From Polytrichum commune (Eukaryota; Streptophyta; Polytrichopsida; Polytrichales; Polytrichaceae): 64,000 bases of DNA. The notes below the pieces were generated by a model that ran no database searches, had not been told where the DNA came from, and worked only from the letters and a program-made list of their open reading frames with translations. The position numbers and the translations under genes are program-made. Of this stretch, positions 45,600-58,156 are shown piece after piece; the first letter of the stretch is position 1, and the number at the start of each line of letters is the position of its first letter. The DNA lies in the NCBI GenBank assembly GCA_950295325.1, contig OX485806.1, positions 8,000,001-8,064,000 of the forward strand, given 5' to 3'.

Positions 45600-46700
45600 T
45601 CAATACTTGGAATGTGCTTCCATTTATTTTAAGAAATGAATGTTGAATCTAACAATAACATTAAAAATCATTTCCAAACCCCCATGCCAAGCTAACAATT
45701 TTTGTTTTAAAATTAAATTAAGGCATTCATTACGTTGGTTGCACTTTGTGTGAACTCCCCACTCATATCATTATTATAAACAAAGATGTTATTGTTGATG
45801 CCAAAATACCACAATTATAGGATACTAGTGGGTGTATCTCCCAATATTTTGCCTTCCTCACCGCTCTCAAGTTACTGCTCACCACTCACATGATAGCACT
45901 CCCCTATATCATAGCAATACATTTTATTATTTTGGCAACTTAATGATATGCATGGTCATATGGGCAATGTGGTGATTTTCCAAAATGTGTGCATTTACAA
46001 CTCCACATAAAATCTTGGTTAGGTGCTTAAGGTGCTTAATTCCTCTACTTCCATCATGTTAATTTGTGTATTGGAATGATGCATTTGTTTTGATTGCAAG
46101 AACCACCAAAATTTGGAATGCAATGCTTCTTGTTGCATCTGATACTTGGTGGAAATACACATTTGTTTTCAATGCACATGCTTGAATCGAAATGTTCATT
46201 CATACCACCAACATTTTCACAAACATCCAACATGTTCCGCATTAACAATAACCACATTAAATAGACCCAACAATAACAATAATACTGACTATGCAATAAC
46301 AATGAATACACAAGAATTATTGGAAGTAATACTGACAACCATACAATAATTGCAACCAAAAAATGAATACCTAAAGTTCCATGTGTATAATACACCCAAG
46401 TAATACCTAGTAAATTATTGCAAGTTGTTGTTACAATTGCATGTGCAAGAAAGTATGGGTATGGGTAAAAATGGAGTGGCCATCTAGATAGTGATACCAG
46501 GAGCACGGTACTCTAACAATGCGATAGGCCATATTCCTAGAAAATAAGCCCCAAACGCATGGATGAGCATGGTCGTTGTCACATATCCCCAATGCTAACA
46601 ATTTGTATTTGGTTGCGTTAAAGAGGATCCATGCATTTACAAGTGTGGGAGGAGCTGGATTATGTAACACCCAGTCAACATATTGTTGCGTAGGACCCAC
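45600..46700. other. No recognised feature
   Basis: AT-rich sequence. Frames at 46054-46506 and 46431-46700 (minus) show no known motif. Confidence 0.4.
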
Positions 46701-46704
46701 AATC

Positions 46705-47176
46705 CTACCACATTGTTTATGGTATTTAGTGTCACATGCAAAATAGTGCCACTTACCCTATTATTTTGAGGCATCTGCTAAGTTACAACTTCACCATTAG
46801 TGTCACCTCGTGACACTTAGCGTTCAAGTGCGCTTACTAATATCTTGGCATGAGTTTGTTCAATAGTGTTATGAGGTGTATGCCTATCTTACACAATGGT
46901 TTACAAGTTGACTACAATGTACACAAATGACATTTGACATCAATATGCTCAAGAATATCTTCCTCTTTCGTACTACAACACGAACCATCATCTCAAGCCC
47001 CCCAACATGCTACACTAAATGTCGTAGTTGTAATATTTTTTCTCTATGAAAAGTTACTTATGTTGACGAATAGTATTGTATTGACAATTAGTGGACGTGA
47101 CACTTTGAGACCTCTAGGCATCTAATTTAGGCCCTTCACAAATAGAGTTGGTGACACTACATACCATAACGGTGTA
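46705..47176 (+). mobile_element. R2 MITE copy, 472 bp
   Basis: TTTATGGTATTTAGTGTCAC, ATGCAAAATAGTGCCACTTA near the left end; 'CATTAGTGTCACCTCGTGAC' and TAGTGTTATGAGGTG inside; 'GACACTTTGAGACCTCTAGG' and CATACCATAACGGTGTAG at the right end. Confidence 0.85.
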
Positions 47177-47851
47177 GTGTAGTGATAGTACTTAGCAAAC
47201 AGAGTTGGGCAAAAAAGTAAACCTATAATTGATTATGCCGAATCTGACAATAAATCAAAGATGTCCTTCCCAAACAGATATTTTTACTAAAGAAATAATA
47301 AGATTGGCACGAAGGTGTTGATTCTTGAACCAAGAATCAAGTTACAGTACCGATTCACTCTTTGAGGTACATTTGTTTCTTAAGCAACCACTTACTTGTC
47401 ATCAGCATAGGCTCAAGGGTTGGGCACATGGCATGGGCTTCTAGAGCCCATGCGGCCTTTGAAGGATCTAGAGTGAAACAATAAAAGTAAAAAATTGAAC
47501 GATAGTAAAGGTTTTTAGCAAAAAAAACCATGTTCCTGTTGGGTAAAATATAGGCATTGTGTTTGTTACGTTGGGGTAAAACACGGTTTGTGTTTATATT
47601 GCATTTTACAATCTACGCAACGGCTTGCCATAATTATGGTCACTTGGTTGTTGTGTTGTACAGTTGTTTGCCCGTACATATTGTTTTGCCTTCCCAACGG
47701 CTAAAAACAACTACAAGGCAACAAAGTGGGGCTATGTGCTTGACCCTTCAAAGGATACTGGGAGAGGCATTGCTGCATTTGAGGGCCCTTGTAGCATCTC
47801 CACTAGTACTTCTCACCATTTGACCCTTCAACCCAATTTTGAAACCAATGC

Positions 47852-48424
47852 ATAAGGCATATGGGTCTCTAAATGGTTATGCTTCTGACTAGCCTTTGAC
47901 TCCTAGGATATGAAACACGCGATTGGTATCTGATGGTTATCAAATTCATATTGATGGTTAGCAAATTCACATTGATGGTATAGTCACTTTCCTTATAAAA
48001 TTTATGGAGCTTGTATTAATATTTTCTTAGAGGGCTCTCTATTCCGACACAAAACTTTTTCTTTCCTTTTCTTTTCTTTTTCCAAGTTTACCACGTGTCA
48101 TGCTCATATTCACTAAGACTCACTTTTATTTCATGTGGAAGGCCACATTCTGACACATATAAAGATGAATTAAAGAGCCCTCTATAGTATATTCATTGTC
48201 AAAGTGAAGATTCTTGTGCACATTAAATGGTCATATAGGGTCATCCCCAATCATATTGATTATTAAGCCTAGAATGGTCTACATATTTTGCGTATGTAAT
48301 CCACTTTTTTTTTTTAACATGTGTTTTCTTCGTGTATGTTCTTAGATGCATATTTAACCACAAACCACATAATATATGAGTGTCCAATAAGGACAAGTGA
48401 TTGAATCATGCACATCTATCTTAA
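47852..48424 (+). mobile_element. R1 repeat copy with a nested 153-bp MITE
   Basis: R1 landmarks: TAAGGCATATGGGTCTCTAA, 'CCTAGGATATGAAACACG', 'CATTGTCAAAGTGAAGATTC', 'ACATGTGTTTTCTTCGTG' and GAGTGTCCAATAAGGAC. The homology is broken at 48030-48182. Confidence 0.8.
48030..48182. mobile_element. Mariner-like MITE nested in R1, TA duplication
   Basis: The ends GAGGGCTCT and AGAGCCCTC are flanked by TA (48028-48029, 48183-48184). The element splits an R1 copy between ATTTTCTTA and ATTCATTGTC. Its interior is pyrimidine-rich (CTTTTTCTTTCCTTTTCTTT). Confidence 0.75.
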
Positions 48425-48429
48425 TGTCA

Positions 48430-49590
48430 TTGTGGATTTTGTTATGTTTGGGGTTCTTAATTTGGGAAGACTAAATTATAAATAGAAATCAAATAACAAG
48501 AATAAAGAGGCAAGGTGGGATATGGAAGCTATGGACATGGCCAATTGATTTGAAAGTAAGGATGTACTGTAGCGTCTCAAAAATATTGAAGCACAATAGA
48601 ACTAGAGAGCATATTGCACAAGAAAATACTCATACACAAATGCATATGAACAATGCTTGGAGTGAGATGATCATCCTTACCCCTTGTCTTCACATGTATT
48701 GTATTTTTTCTCAATAGATTATACAGTGTATATGGAATATCTCAACTCCCACTTTTCCACAAACCACATGGATTTATTTAAACCTTACTCATTCTTAGTC
48801 CTCTGACAAACATAATTATATGACTACAAGCAACCTAATCCTCTACCTTCAACACTCCGATTTTGCGAGTTGTCAAAGAGATGCAATTTCATTCATTTTG
48901 AAATTGATTATTTTCTATTATTCCTAAATACCATATTTCCAAATGACATGATTTCACACAACTTTAAATAATTATCCAAATTCATTTTCTCATTCTACAA
49001 CATGTGGTTCTTCCATCATTCTCCAAATAGCCGGTGCACCCTTATGAGGTATCTTCACTCCTTTAAAGGTTGTCCCTCTTCATGTCACCAAAAATTTTCC
49101 ACCCTTCGATTTCGTCCTAGCCCGAGTGGAAAAGTTATAATGACACATGGAAAATCCTCCCTCGGTAATTCAATGTATGATTCCAATATACCCTTGGAAT
49201 ACACACAACTTGATTAATTCCACACTATGTCATCTTATATTCCTTAACTTCGGGTAAGGTCACATCCTTAGCCTTCTCCAATGTCCATCCGGCTGCCTTG
49301 GCTACGCCTGCGTTCAATGATTTTCCTCGTGTGAATCGGGTCCTCGCCATTGATTCCATACTACTGCACGAACCTTCGCTTGTTAATTCCATGAATCACA
49401 TAAGTTTAAGTATTAACAAATACTTGTGTAACTTATGGTAACATCTCCTTCACAAGCCTTCACATTCCATTACTAAGTTCAACCTCAATGGTCAATCACT
49501 AATACATTCAAAAGTAACACACATCCCTTCTTACCTAATGAATCCAACACTTTAAGTCTAAACAACATAAGTAAAATACTATAAGAGTGT
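48430..49590. other. No recognised feature
   Basis: No gene or clear repeat was assigned. Short frames (for example 49002-49217) show no motif. Confidence 0.4.
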
Positions 49591-50045
49591 GTCACTATTT
49601 TTTTGGAAGTTTGGACATAGTCTCGGTTTTTTGGCTCTCAAAAATTGATATGAAGTCCAAAAAATGAGTTCTTGGTATCCTTAGATAGGTAATGAAGTCC
49701 TCCACATGAATATGAAATAATATTTCTACTTCCACAAAGTATATGGTCGCAATTCTACGATGTTCCCTTTGAATCTGCATTTTTTCACTAGTTTTTGGAA
49801 GTTTGGACATAGTCTCAGTTTTTTGGCTCTCAAAAATTCATATAAAGTCCAAAAAATAAGTTCTTGGTATCCATGGATAGGCAATGAAGTCCTCTACATG
49901 AATATGCAATAATATTTGTACTTCCACAAAGTATATGCTTGCAATTCTACGATGTTCCTTGAATCTGCATTTTTTCACTAGTTTTTGGAAGTTTGGACAT
50001 AGTCTCGGTTTTTTGGCTCTCAAAAATTCATATGAAGTCCAATAA
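49590..50045. repeat. ~191-bp tandem repeat, 2.3 copies
   Basis: GGAAGTTTGGACATAGTCTC with GTTTTTTGGCTCTCAAAAAT starts at 49605, 49797 and 49987. The units between are about 95% alike by eye (GAGTTCTTGGTATCC, AATGAAGTCCTC, 'CTTCCACAAAGTATATG'). Confidence 0.9.
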
Positions 50046-50982
50046 AACTAAATGCTCGAATAAGAGACTTTCTACATCCGCATAAGTATAAGGCTAATCA
50101 ATATAAATCCAAGTATTCAAACAAAGCCATAAATTGAACTTTAAATCATTCACGCCCAACTATTACTAACAAGAGGTCAAACCTTCTTCAAGACTAACTA
50201 GCCTTGGCTCCTAACCTTACACCCACGCACACACACGTGCTTCTATGTTGCTTCCCACGCATCCACACTTATAACACGTGGGGTGCCAATGAGCACGAAG
50301 GAAAGAGAGGATGAGTGAAGGAAGAACGAGGTGTTAAATAGCAAAGAGGAAGAGAGGGCATGAGGTAAGGATAGGGTGAGAGGATTAGAGCCTCCAATCA
50401 CAACCACTTAACCTTCTACTTCTAAGTAGGGACTCATCCCATTCACAAGGCTCTTCCATTCCTAAACCAACAAGGTGGATCCTAATGTGGGCATTTAACC
50501 CGCGGATCCCCTCTCGCCTCACCTTACTCCATACTCACCTAGTCAAGGCATTACCTCATTGAACTTAAACCTTGAGACAATCACACAACACCCCCTAATG
50601 TTTAAACTTAATCCACACCACACTTCATTCTTTTTATATTTTTGTGAATAATTAATAACCGTTAAAACATAACTTCTAATAGTCTCAAAGACTTAAGAAC
50701 ACATGTGAACACCATTTTGAACTCACACTTCATCAACACCTGAACTTGGTTGCATTCTCTCGGTATAACTGTTTTAGAACAGAGGTGTAGACAAACACCC
50801 TTTGTTTGGTAGTCCTACTATTGGTGCTTGAATTGCAACTAAGTTATCTCCCACTTGCTCCTTGCATTTCTCAATATCAAACGAAGGTGACTTGAAAAAA
50901 TTGGCCATCCCAACCAACATGGGAACCTCATTTCTCCCATTTGGACATTTTTCCACATCATTCCCACTACTTGTCGTATCAT

Positions 50983-51640
50983 CTATAAAAAAAAAACTCT
51001 CATGCGGCCAAATATGTCTGAATGTGCTATCTCTAAAGGCTTGTTTGCTCGCCTTTCTCCATCGTTTGGAAATGTCACCCTAAGTTGTTTAACCTCAATG
51101 TATCCTTCACATATCAACGAAAATGTGTGAAAAAGAACTTTGCCAAGGTTCAAGTCATTCATGGAGCTTTGAAGTACATGCAAATACTTCACATTCAAAT
51201 GCTCAAGTTGACAATGCCCAAGCTCATGTGCACCGCCTTTCATCAATGATTGTGTCAAATTAGCCATATCCGCTCTATGCATATTTGAAATTTTTATTTT
51301 GAACAAATTTCCTTTATGTAGTCTCATTGCATTCACATGTCTATCCAAATCTCTCACATTACAATTCAATTAGGTTGAATGCAACACATTCAACAATAAC
51401 TTGCTCACTGAGAGCAAATTTGCTTGGAACTTGGATACATGAAAAAACATCCTAGATACAAATTCTCTTGATTTTGCATTTCACTATCACCTCTACAACA
51501 ATGAAATTAACCAACTCCAATCACTTCCACAACGTTCTCAACACCCAAATAGACATTGCATGACAATGGGACTCGTTCTTTCAAATATTGTATTCAGATC
51601 GTATTTTGTTGTTCCAACTCTTAGGGGTTGAGTGTTCATT
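50983..51640 (-). pseudogene. Ty1/copia polyprotein remnant (protease end to integrase start)
   Basis: On the minus strand, frames with stops and shifts give the copia order: a degenerate protease-to-linker segment (SLSCNVYLGVENV-like, then FQANLLSVSKLLLNVL), then the GAG-pre-integrase region (GNLFKIKISNMHRADMAN, HELGHCQLEHLNVKYL, RRANKPLEIAHSDIFGRM). The HxLGH and CxxC zinc-finger positions of the integrase are partly lost (only the first Cys of CEGYIEVK remains). No LTRs, tRNA primer site or RT were found nearby. Confidence 0.75.
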
Positions 51641-51893
51641 CACCTTCCAAACTTGAATTCAACCTACAATGTGAGTGAGTAAGCTCTACCATGCACCATG
51701 TCTATTTTGAGACACCACATTTAGATAATATAAGGTTTCCTAGACGCCGAAAATAAGAAGTGAATGTTTTGTTCGGAAACGCTGTGCAAACGTGTCATTG
51801 GAGGTGTTCTTTATTATGACACTACCGTTGATGACTAGGTGTCCGTAGAGTTGTAAACCCAACCTCGTCGTTGACGACGCCCAATTGTTGTAG

Positions 51894-52133
51894 AGGGAGC
51901 CCGGCTCCAAGCTCCTCATTGATAAGCATGATCATACAACGTTCTTCAATACTGGATGGGATGATATGAAGGGATGCTTTGAACACTTGCGAATGTTTTG
52001 TGGTGGATTGGCAAATGCTTTCGCCAACACAACAAGCGTTGAGTCGGATTTTAGCATTATGAAATGGGAAAAAGATGACTTTCGACAATCAATGATGTAC
52101 CTGACGTTGGAGGGCACCTTTCAGGCCAAGTAG
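51894..52133 (+). pseudogene. hAT-like transposase C-terminal fragment
   Basis: An open + frame reads ...GWDDMKGCFEHLRMFCGG, LANAFANTTSVESDFSIMKW, EKDDFRQSMMYLTLEGTFQ, AK-stop. The SVESDFS block followed by a short amphipathic region resembles the C-terminal dimerisation region of hAT-type (BED/ZMYM5-like) transposases. Upstream the frame meets a stop at 51891-51893, so only about 79 codons survive. Confidence 0.6.
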
Positions 52134-52800
52134 CGCCGTGTTGTCATGGGAATTCTTGTTCCGGTTGGGTTCGATGATGGCGCTAGGGCCCAATAGAACG
52201 AGCAATTGACACTTTTACAACTTACATCACGAAAGTTGATTAAATTCGAGGCAATTTGCCACTTTTTTTATATATTGCTGATTTTGAAGATTTTTGGACG
52301 CCGAATTTAAGCTAAAATCGATAAAATTGGCATTTGCCATATCTTAGGAGGCCTGACATAGATGGACACTTAAAAAACCAAAATTGAAAATTTCCAATGG
52401 TGGATGTTCTCTAAATATGTATTATTAATGTCATACACAATTTTAAACCAACTAGCCAAGTTTTGCTATGCAAACTTTGATGCTAACATGTGTCAAAATC
52501 ACGAGCTCTCTCGCTAAGTCTACCGATCATTCAATGAGGTGGCTCTTCATAATTCGTTGATTTGTTCATCGGTGTTTGTTCGGGCACAAGACCTAACTAG
52601 ACAATGTAACCCCCTTGTCATATAAAACATACCCAAGATCATCATTGAATATTTTTCTTAAACAAAATTTGTTAGAGGATGTTTCAATAACATATGTAAC
52701 TCTTGCATGAAATTTAGAGATACATTGGTAGATTAACTATACATGATAAAAAATTGTACACATTTGGGATCATAAATACACCTAGGGGTTAACCCAAGTA

Positions 52801-52902
52801 CTCCCTTTGTCCCAAAATGATTGTCCTACCCCCCATGATTTTGAATTCCATTTTGGGACATAAAACTCCAGGGGTAGAAGAACCGTTTTGGCACGGAGGG
52901 AG
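52801..52902. mobile_element. Stowaway MITE, 102 bp
   Basis: CTCCCTTTGTCCCAAAATGA at the left and TTTTGGCACGGAGGGAG at the right, flanked by TA on both sides (52799-52800, 52903-52904). These are classic Stowaway (Tc1/mariner) TIRs. An inner CCATTTTGGGACA forms a second pairing with the left end. Confidence 0.92.
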
Positions 52903-53060
52903 TACAAGTAAATGGGGCCTTTATCATGTCATTCAAAGTGATGTTACCTTTTCTTATATATAGCCTTCATATAGATCTATTATATTTAAAATAGATGTAC
53001 CAATCTATAGTTTATATTGACTCAAATTTAAATGGTGAAACAATGTGTAGGATAAATAGA

Positions 53061-53601
53061 CTACACCGTTTATGGTATTTGGTGTCACGTGCATAATAAT
53101 GCCACTTATCTTGTTGTGAGGTGTATCCTAGGTTGCATTGATGATCAATAACTTCAGAATAAGTGACATGAGTTGACACTTGGTGTTCAAGTGTGCTTAC
53201 TACTATCTTAGCATGGAAATGTTCAATAGTGTTATGAGGTGCATGCCTAGGTTACACAATGGTCTACAAGTTGACTAAAGTATACACAAATGACACTTGC
53301 CATTAGTGTGCTCAAGCATACCTACTCTTGCATACTAAAATGTAAACACATGACACTTGCCATTAGTATGCTCAAAAATATCTTCCCCTTGCATACCAAA
53401 ACGCAAGACTATCATCTAACATATCCTAATGTGCTATTATAGATGTTATAATGTAGACGTAGTTTCATTTGTTGAAAATTACTTATGTTGATGAATGGAA
53501 TCATATTGACAATTAGTGGGCGTGACATTTTGAGACCTCTAGGTATCTAGTTTAGGCCCTTTGCAAATAGTGTACGTGACTAAATACCATAAACGGTGTA
53601 G
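53061..53601 (+). mobile_element. R2 MITE, reference copy (541 bp)
   Basis: The ends are CTACACCGTTTATGGTATTT, GGTGTCACGTGCA (left) and CGTGAC-TAAATACCATAA, ACGGTGTAG (right), an inverted repeat of about 28 bp. Internal landmarks are 'AGTGACATGAGTTGACACTT', 'TTCAATAGTGTTATGAGGTG', 'TACACAATGGTCTACAAGTT' and 'GAGACCTCTAGGTATCTAG'. No ORF. No consistent target-site duplication was seen, so the superfamily is open. Six copies are recognised in the window. Confidence 0.85.
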
Positions 53602-55764
53602 CATGGGACTAAACCGACTACCCCAGCTACACTAAATACAAATGCATACAATAAATGTTAATAACCTCATGAATGTTAGTAGCCTTAAATGTAAACTCAA
53701 ACACTAAATATAAACCATGGTGTTATGTGGAAGTTACATGTTTAAATTTAATGTTAGTAAGAATATGAAAAAAAAATGATAAAAGAAGAATTCTAGCCAC
53801 GATTCTAGCGTATCTTCTAACACTAATTATTAAGGAATTGAAAATTAGTGTTGAGCAGGGTAGGGTGGTAACAACATTAAATATAATCAAACACTAAATA
53901 TCATATTTAGTGTAGTGCTTGTTACTATTCATAGTTATGCAATGCTATGACTGTTTAATGAGAATGCAATATTTTACCATGCAAAGTCATTTATGTTTTA
54001 TAATATATGAACAACTTAATGAACTTTTGTTAGTAAATATTGAACTCATGTGTAAGACATTATTAAATTGCATAACTTTGAATAATAACACACGCTAATT
54101 GGATATATAGTGCAGTATAATGCAATAAAAACTACATGGCAGTTATGATATCTTCTAGTGCCATAGAGAAACGTAATTGAAACAACAATCTTAACCACAA
54201 GGTCTTTTGATTTCATTTGTGAACACCACTACATCGATATATGCAATTAAGTTACCCCCACACTAGTTTAATGACATTTCACACTAATATTATCACAATA
54301 GCCCAAAAAAGATCATACATCTTATGTTTATTGTGGTTGCAATATGGATGAATGAATTTTTTTTTGGGTGATTGGTTTTGGCTGTGTGTGTAGTTTGCAT
54401 TTGCAAAGGCAACCCAATCGCACCTATCAGTGGAGACTAATTTGAAGGGATTTTTGGAGTCAAATTAACCAAAAGTAAAGTCAGGCTGTAAATAAAGCAC
54501 TGCGTTTTAACCTTCCAGATGGTTGAAACTTTAGTTTAGTTTAGTCTACGCAACTTGGAGTTGCTTTTTGGGTATTACGAATGGTGTTTTGCATCCACTA
54601 AGCTTACATACATAACAAAAACAATGTTCATTCACATTACCAAATGTAGGCACCAATACACAACATTGGGATAAACAAGCACGCCTAAAACATACACTTT
54701 TAATTAGCTTTGCACTCACTTCTTGATTAGGATTTGAAGCAAGTAATTAGTGCAAGAAGATGCAAATTCAAATCACGATCGTAACCATGTTCTCTCATAA
54801 CAATTCATATGAATATGAGTGAGAGCGAGAGAGAGTTGGGCATTTCTTCAGCAATTCTATGCTTATTTTCAAGCTCTGTCACTTAGCACATCTTCTTGTT
54901 CAGTGGCCATTTCATTCTCCTACATATTTGTGTATCCTTTAATACTTGGGAGGTTGGGTGGGACCATCCCTCAAGGAGAATATCAGTTTGACTATCTTCC
55001 CTAACTTGGTGCTTTCTCATATAAGTATGTCTCCTCAAAGTAAAAAGTTACAACCTTAATCATCAATCTAGTAGGGTTTTACGGTCTTTCCACTTAGGTA
55101 AAGTGTTGTGCTAAATAGCCAAAGTTTACATGTTCAAGTTCAAAAATGTGTGGAAGACATAATCGATAGAGCTTCAAATGTCTGCCTTAAATCCATATGC
55201 TTTGTATTCTATATTGTCTTGTATACTACCTCAGCAACATACAAAAAACTTGAAGATAGATGAAATACAAAACATAAGAGTGTTGCCACATTTGTGAAGG
55301 GTCTACCTCACATGTGTCCATGCCCCCAACCAAATCCACATAGAGGGTTAGTAACATACATGAGGTAAATATCAACAAAACCCAATTGTTATTTATGTCA
55401 CACGGTCATGTACAACATAAGCATCCATTTCATATCATTGAATACACATATTGCCATTGATTATTTGATTTGTTCTTTAGCCATTTGAATCACGCGAGAC
55501 TGGGCTTTGTGGCAAGTTACACACTCCTTCCACCTTTCCTAGTCCTTAGTACTTAACTTAATCTCATGGATTACTTAGGGTAAACAACCGTTGTTGCTTA
55601 AACTATGAAAGAAATCTCTCATGGTTTCTCCTTTACTTGTTATAGTATTAGGTAAACACCCTTCACCATTGATTCATAGAGGCAAATCTACGGTGCACAT
55701 TTGTCAGGTAGATTTTACCAAACCCTAATTTTTTTCTTCTTTTGTTAGGGTTATTTTTCATCAC
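53602..55764. other. No recognised gene
   Basis: AT-rich. CACTAAATATNATATTTAGTGTAG-like motifs recur near 53703, 53890 and at 35790 and 58140, pointing to another short dispersed repeat, but boundaries were not resolved. Confidence 0.4.
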
Positions 55765-55768
55765 TTGA

Positions 55769-55773
55769 GAGAG

Positions 55774-55831
<58 letters not shown>
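55769..55831. repeat. (GA)n microsatellite
   Basis: About 30 GA units, nearly uninterrupted, between a GAGAGCGAGAGAG start and GCAAGCAACACC. Confidence 0.95.
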
Positions 55832-55832
<1 letters not shown>

Positions 55833-55855
55833 AAGCAACACCTTAGTCATATCCC

Positions 55856-56073
55856 ACGAGCTCATATGTGAACCCGAAACGGGTTTATGGAACATGGACC
55901 ATATAGGTGCCTCCAATTACGTTGATTGTAATGGTTATCGATTTCGAGCATGTAGTCCAATCTCTCTTAAACACTTGTCTTTTTGGTGTCCCTTGTTGGA
56001 TCTACACCTAACCACACACCACTCAAATATAGGAATTTGGTCGAGACGAGAAACATTAGGCATGATTACCTTA
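55856..56073 (+). mobile_element. R1 repeat, right half
   Basis: 'GAGCTCATATGTGAACC', 'CCATATAGGTGCCTCCAATT', 'CACTTGTCTTTTTGGTGTCC', ACCACACACCACTCAAATAT and GATTACCTTA match R1 downstream of its middle. The left half is missing and the GA microsatellite lies at the break. Confidence 0.75.
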
Positions 56074-56639
56074 TCATGTAATTAATGTGACAAATGAAGT
56101 ATCTATACATTGGAACTCAATATTTTAGTGGCTAGACAAAACCCTCAATGTTAAAAATTTCACAATGGGACAAGTATTGATGTAGTCCACATCAATTATC
56201 TACTCTACACATCAACACTTAATAGCAAAATCAAATTAAAAAAAAACCCACACGCATTATATTCAATTATAGATGGTGGGTGGAGGTCTTGGACACGTAA
56301 GAGATCACCCTAAACCCCAAAAAACTTCAAAATTCTTAACAAGAATTGATTCAGAGTTTTAACCGACGTCGGTCTGGTATATAGGTGAATGCACGGTATC
56401 AATAATGGCAACAAAGAACCTACCCATGAGTATCAAAAAACATGTGAAATCCGCAGTACAGATGCCCCAAATGGTTATTAGAGAGAAACAAAAGGCGATA
56501 CCATACCCACACGGGTTTCAACCGATATGATGTTCCAAGATTCAAAGTGAATCACGAATACGGATTTTGAGCTTTTGAAGTATCACATGTAAGGCGCCGA
56601 GGCTCTACTAGAGGAAGTCGTGGGTTGTCGGTTGGGCCC

Positions 56640-56670
56640 ACTCCTTCCTCCCCCCCCCCCCCCCCCTTCC
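56640..56670. repeat. Poly-C tract
   Basis: A run of about 17 C (56650-56666) within a pyrimidine-rich stretch. Its exact length may be unreliable. Confidence 0.8.
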
Positions 56671-57516
56671 CTCAACACGAGTTGGTGTCCTCCAATGCAT
56701 CCGAGAGGCCTTGCGAAGCTTGGATTCTCGTGGCATGTCGTTTTTGTTAGAGTTATTCATTCCAAAATGCCCACAACTCATGCTCCCAAGGATACAAGTT
56801 CGGGCACGGAGGCCACCCTCGGGGCGCGTTTCAAGGTAGCCGTCACACCGGCACACTAAACTAGGTGACAAGGAGTGGGACCCCTCCCCTCCCCTTCCCT
56901 TGCTTGGGGCTTTGGAAGGAGGGTGGTTAGCGATTAAGAGCTCGGTTGGAAGTTAGTAGTGTACACTAGGCGAGACTAGGGTAGACTAGGGGAGGGATAG
57001 TCGAGGTTGTTGGTGGCTATTATGTAGCTAGGCTGATTGACTGCCCTTGTTTGGAGGAGCTCAATGATTGACTTTGACACGTTTGGCTTAGTGTGCGACA
57101 CTACGACTTACATCTCGTGGTTTAGTGTGGACCACACTTGGAGGTATTCACCATCGATCCACATAAATGGTTTTGAAATCGTTGGGTGGCAACTAGAGAA
57201 GTTTCACATCGGACGATTTGTGTTGCTGGACTAGCCATGGAGGCCACTCTAATCAACATGACATAGTAACTTCCAATTAATGTCACGGTATATCAAATAT
57301 ATAATGTTGCATTATGTTTTCCAGATTGCTAATCAGCACTTGTAGAGTGCCCAATGTATGGAAATGCCGTTTTCAAAACAAAAGTCGACTATGTGTGGGA
57401 CGGAGGGCTCGTAGTGACTGCTTGCCCTTCGATTTGCTTCGAGGGCCATTTACACAAAAGGAACGGAGTGTTGCTATAAAGCAAAAAGGGAAGAAGCCTA
57501 AATCGGCAAGTTGATC

Positions 57517-57592
57517 GTAAACTACCAGAGGTTAGTGGAGATGTAACCAAAACCAAATGGAGTGGTTGAGGGTTCGATTCCCGGCCGTGAAA
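57517..57592 (+). mobile_element. SINE head, relative of 30786-30974
   Basis: TAAACTACCAGAGGTTAGTG, GAGATGTAACC and the B box GGTTCGATTCC (57571-57581) followed by CGGCCGTGAAA align with the 5' 75 bp of the SINE at 30786-30974. After about 57592 the sequences differ, so this is a truncated copy or a member with another body. Confidence 0.65.
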
Positions 57593-57649
57593 TCTTCGTG
57601 CATTATGTGCAATCCAAAGACAAATAGTTGGGGAGAGTAGGTAAAGATA

Positions 57650-58021
57650 CGTGTGTGTTGTTTGGTTCGCTTTTCGTGTTCTTCAACTTCTACCGATTGG
57701 ATATACACAGGAAAAATCGTGTTGCTTTAACAAATTTGTGATGAAACATATGTAAAAAAAAAGGATTAAAAATCGGACCTCCCTGATTTAGTTATGGTTA
57801 TCGGAAGTGCATGTTTGTTGATTTCTTAACTAGATATATAGGTCCTCCTAGTTGTGTTCACTATTGAGTGTAGAGTGGTTACTAATATTTGAAGACGTAG
57901 TCGAATCTCTTTTAAACATGTGTCTCTACGATATTTGCTCTTCGTACGTCACTGAACCACACACCAATCAAAACTAAGAGTCCGATTAAGAAAACGGGCA
58001 ACTTAAGACCCATCTACCTTA
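57650..58021 (+). mobile_element. R1-containing repeat, second long copy
   Basis: Shares both the upstream segment and the R1 right half with 33290-33650: 'ATTTAGTTATGGTTATC', 'GGTCCTCCTAGTTGTGTTCA', 'AAACATGTGTCTCTACG', ending CATCTACCTTA. Confidence 0.65.
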
Positions 58022-58156
58022 GGGTTTTTCCCAATGGATGAACTCATCCATCATCCACGATAGTATTTGTTCCGCTTATTCATAAGAAGTGTCATCAGAA
58101 AAGTTACCACGACGCCATAAAGTACCATATGACACTAACTACAATATTTGGTGTAG
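58018..58156. repeat. Segment shared with nested MITE at 35670-35810
   Basis: GGATGAACTCATCCATCATC, CACGATAGT, 'CATAAGAAGTGTCATC' and ACCATATGACACTAA...TTTGGTGTAG parallel the right interior of the 35227-35911 element. Its TIRs are not present here. Confidence 0.7.

Noticed and set aside
46054-46700. Two overlapping minus-strand frames (150 and 89 codons)
   Set aside because: Low-complexity hydrophobic and His/Thr-rich composition with no family resemblance.
55765-56085. 106-codon frame starting with an RE repeat
   Set aside because: The start is the translated GA microsatellite and the rest is R1 repeat.
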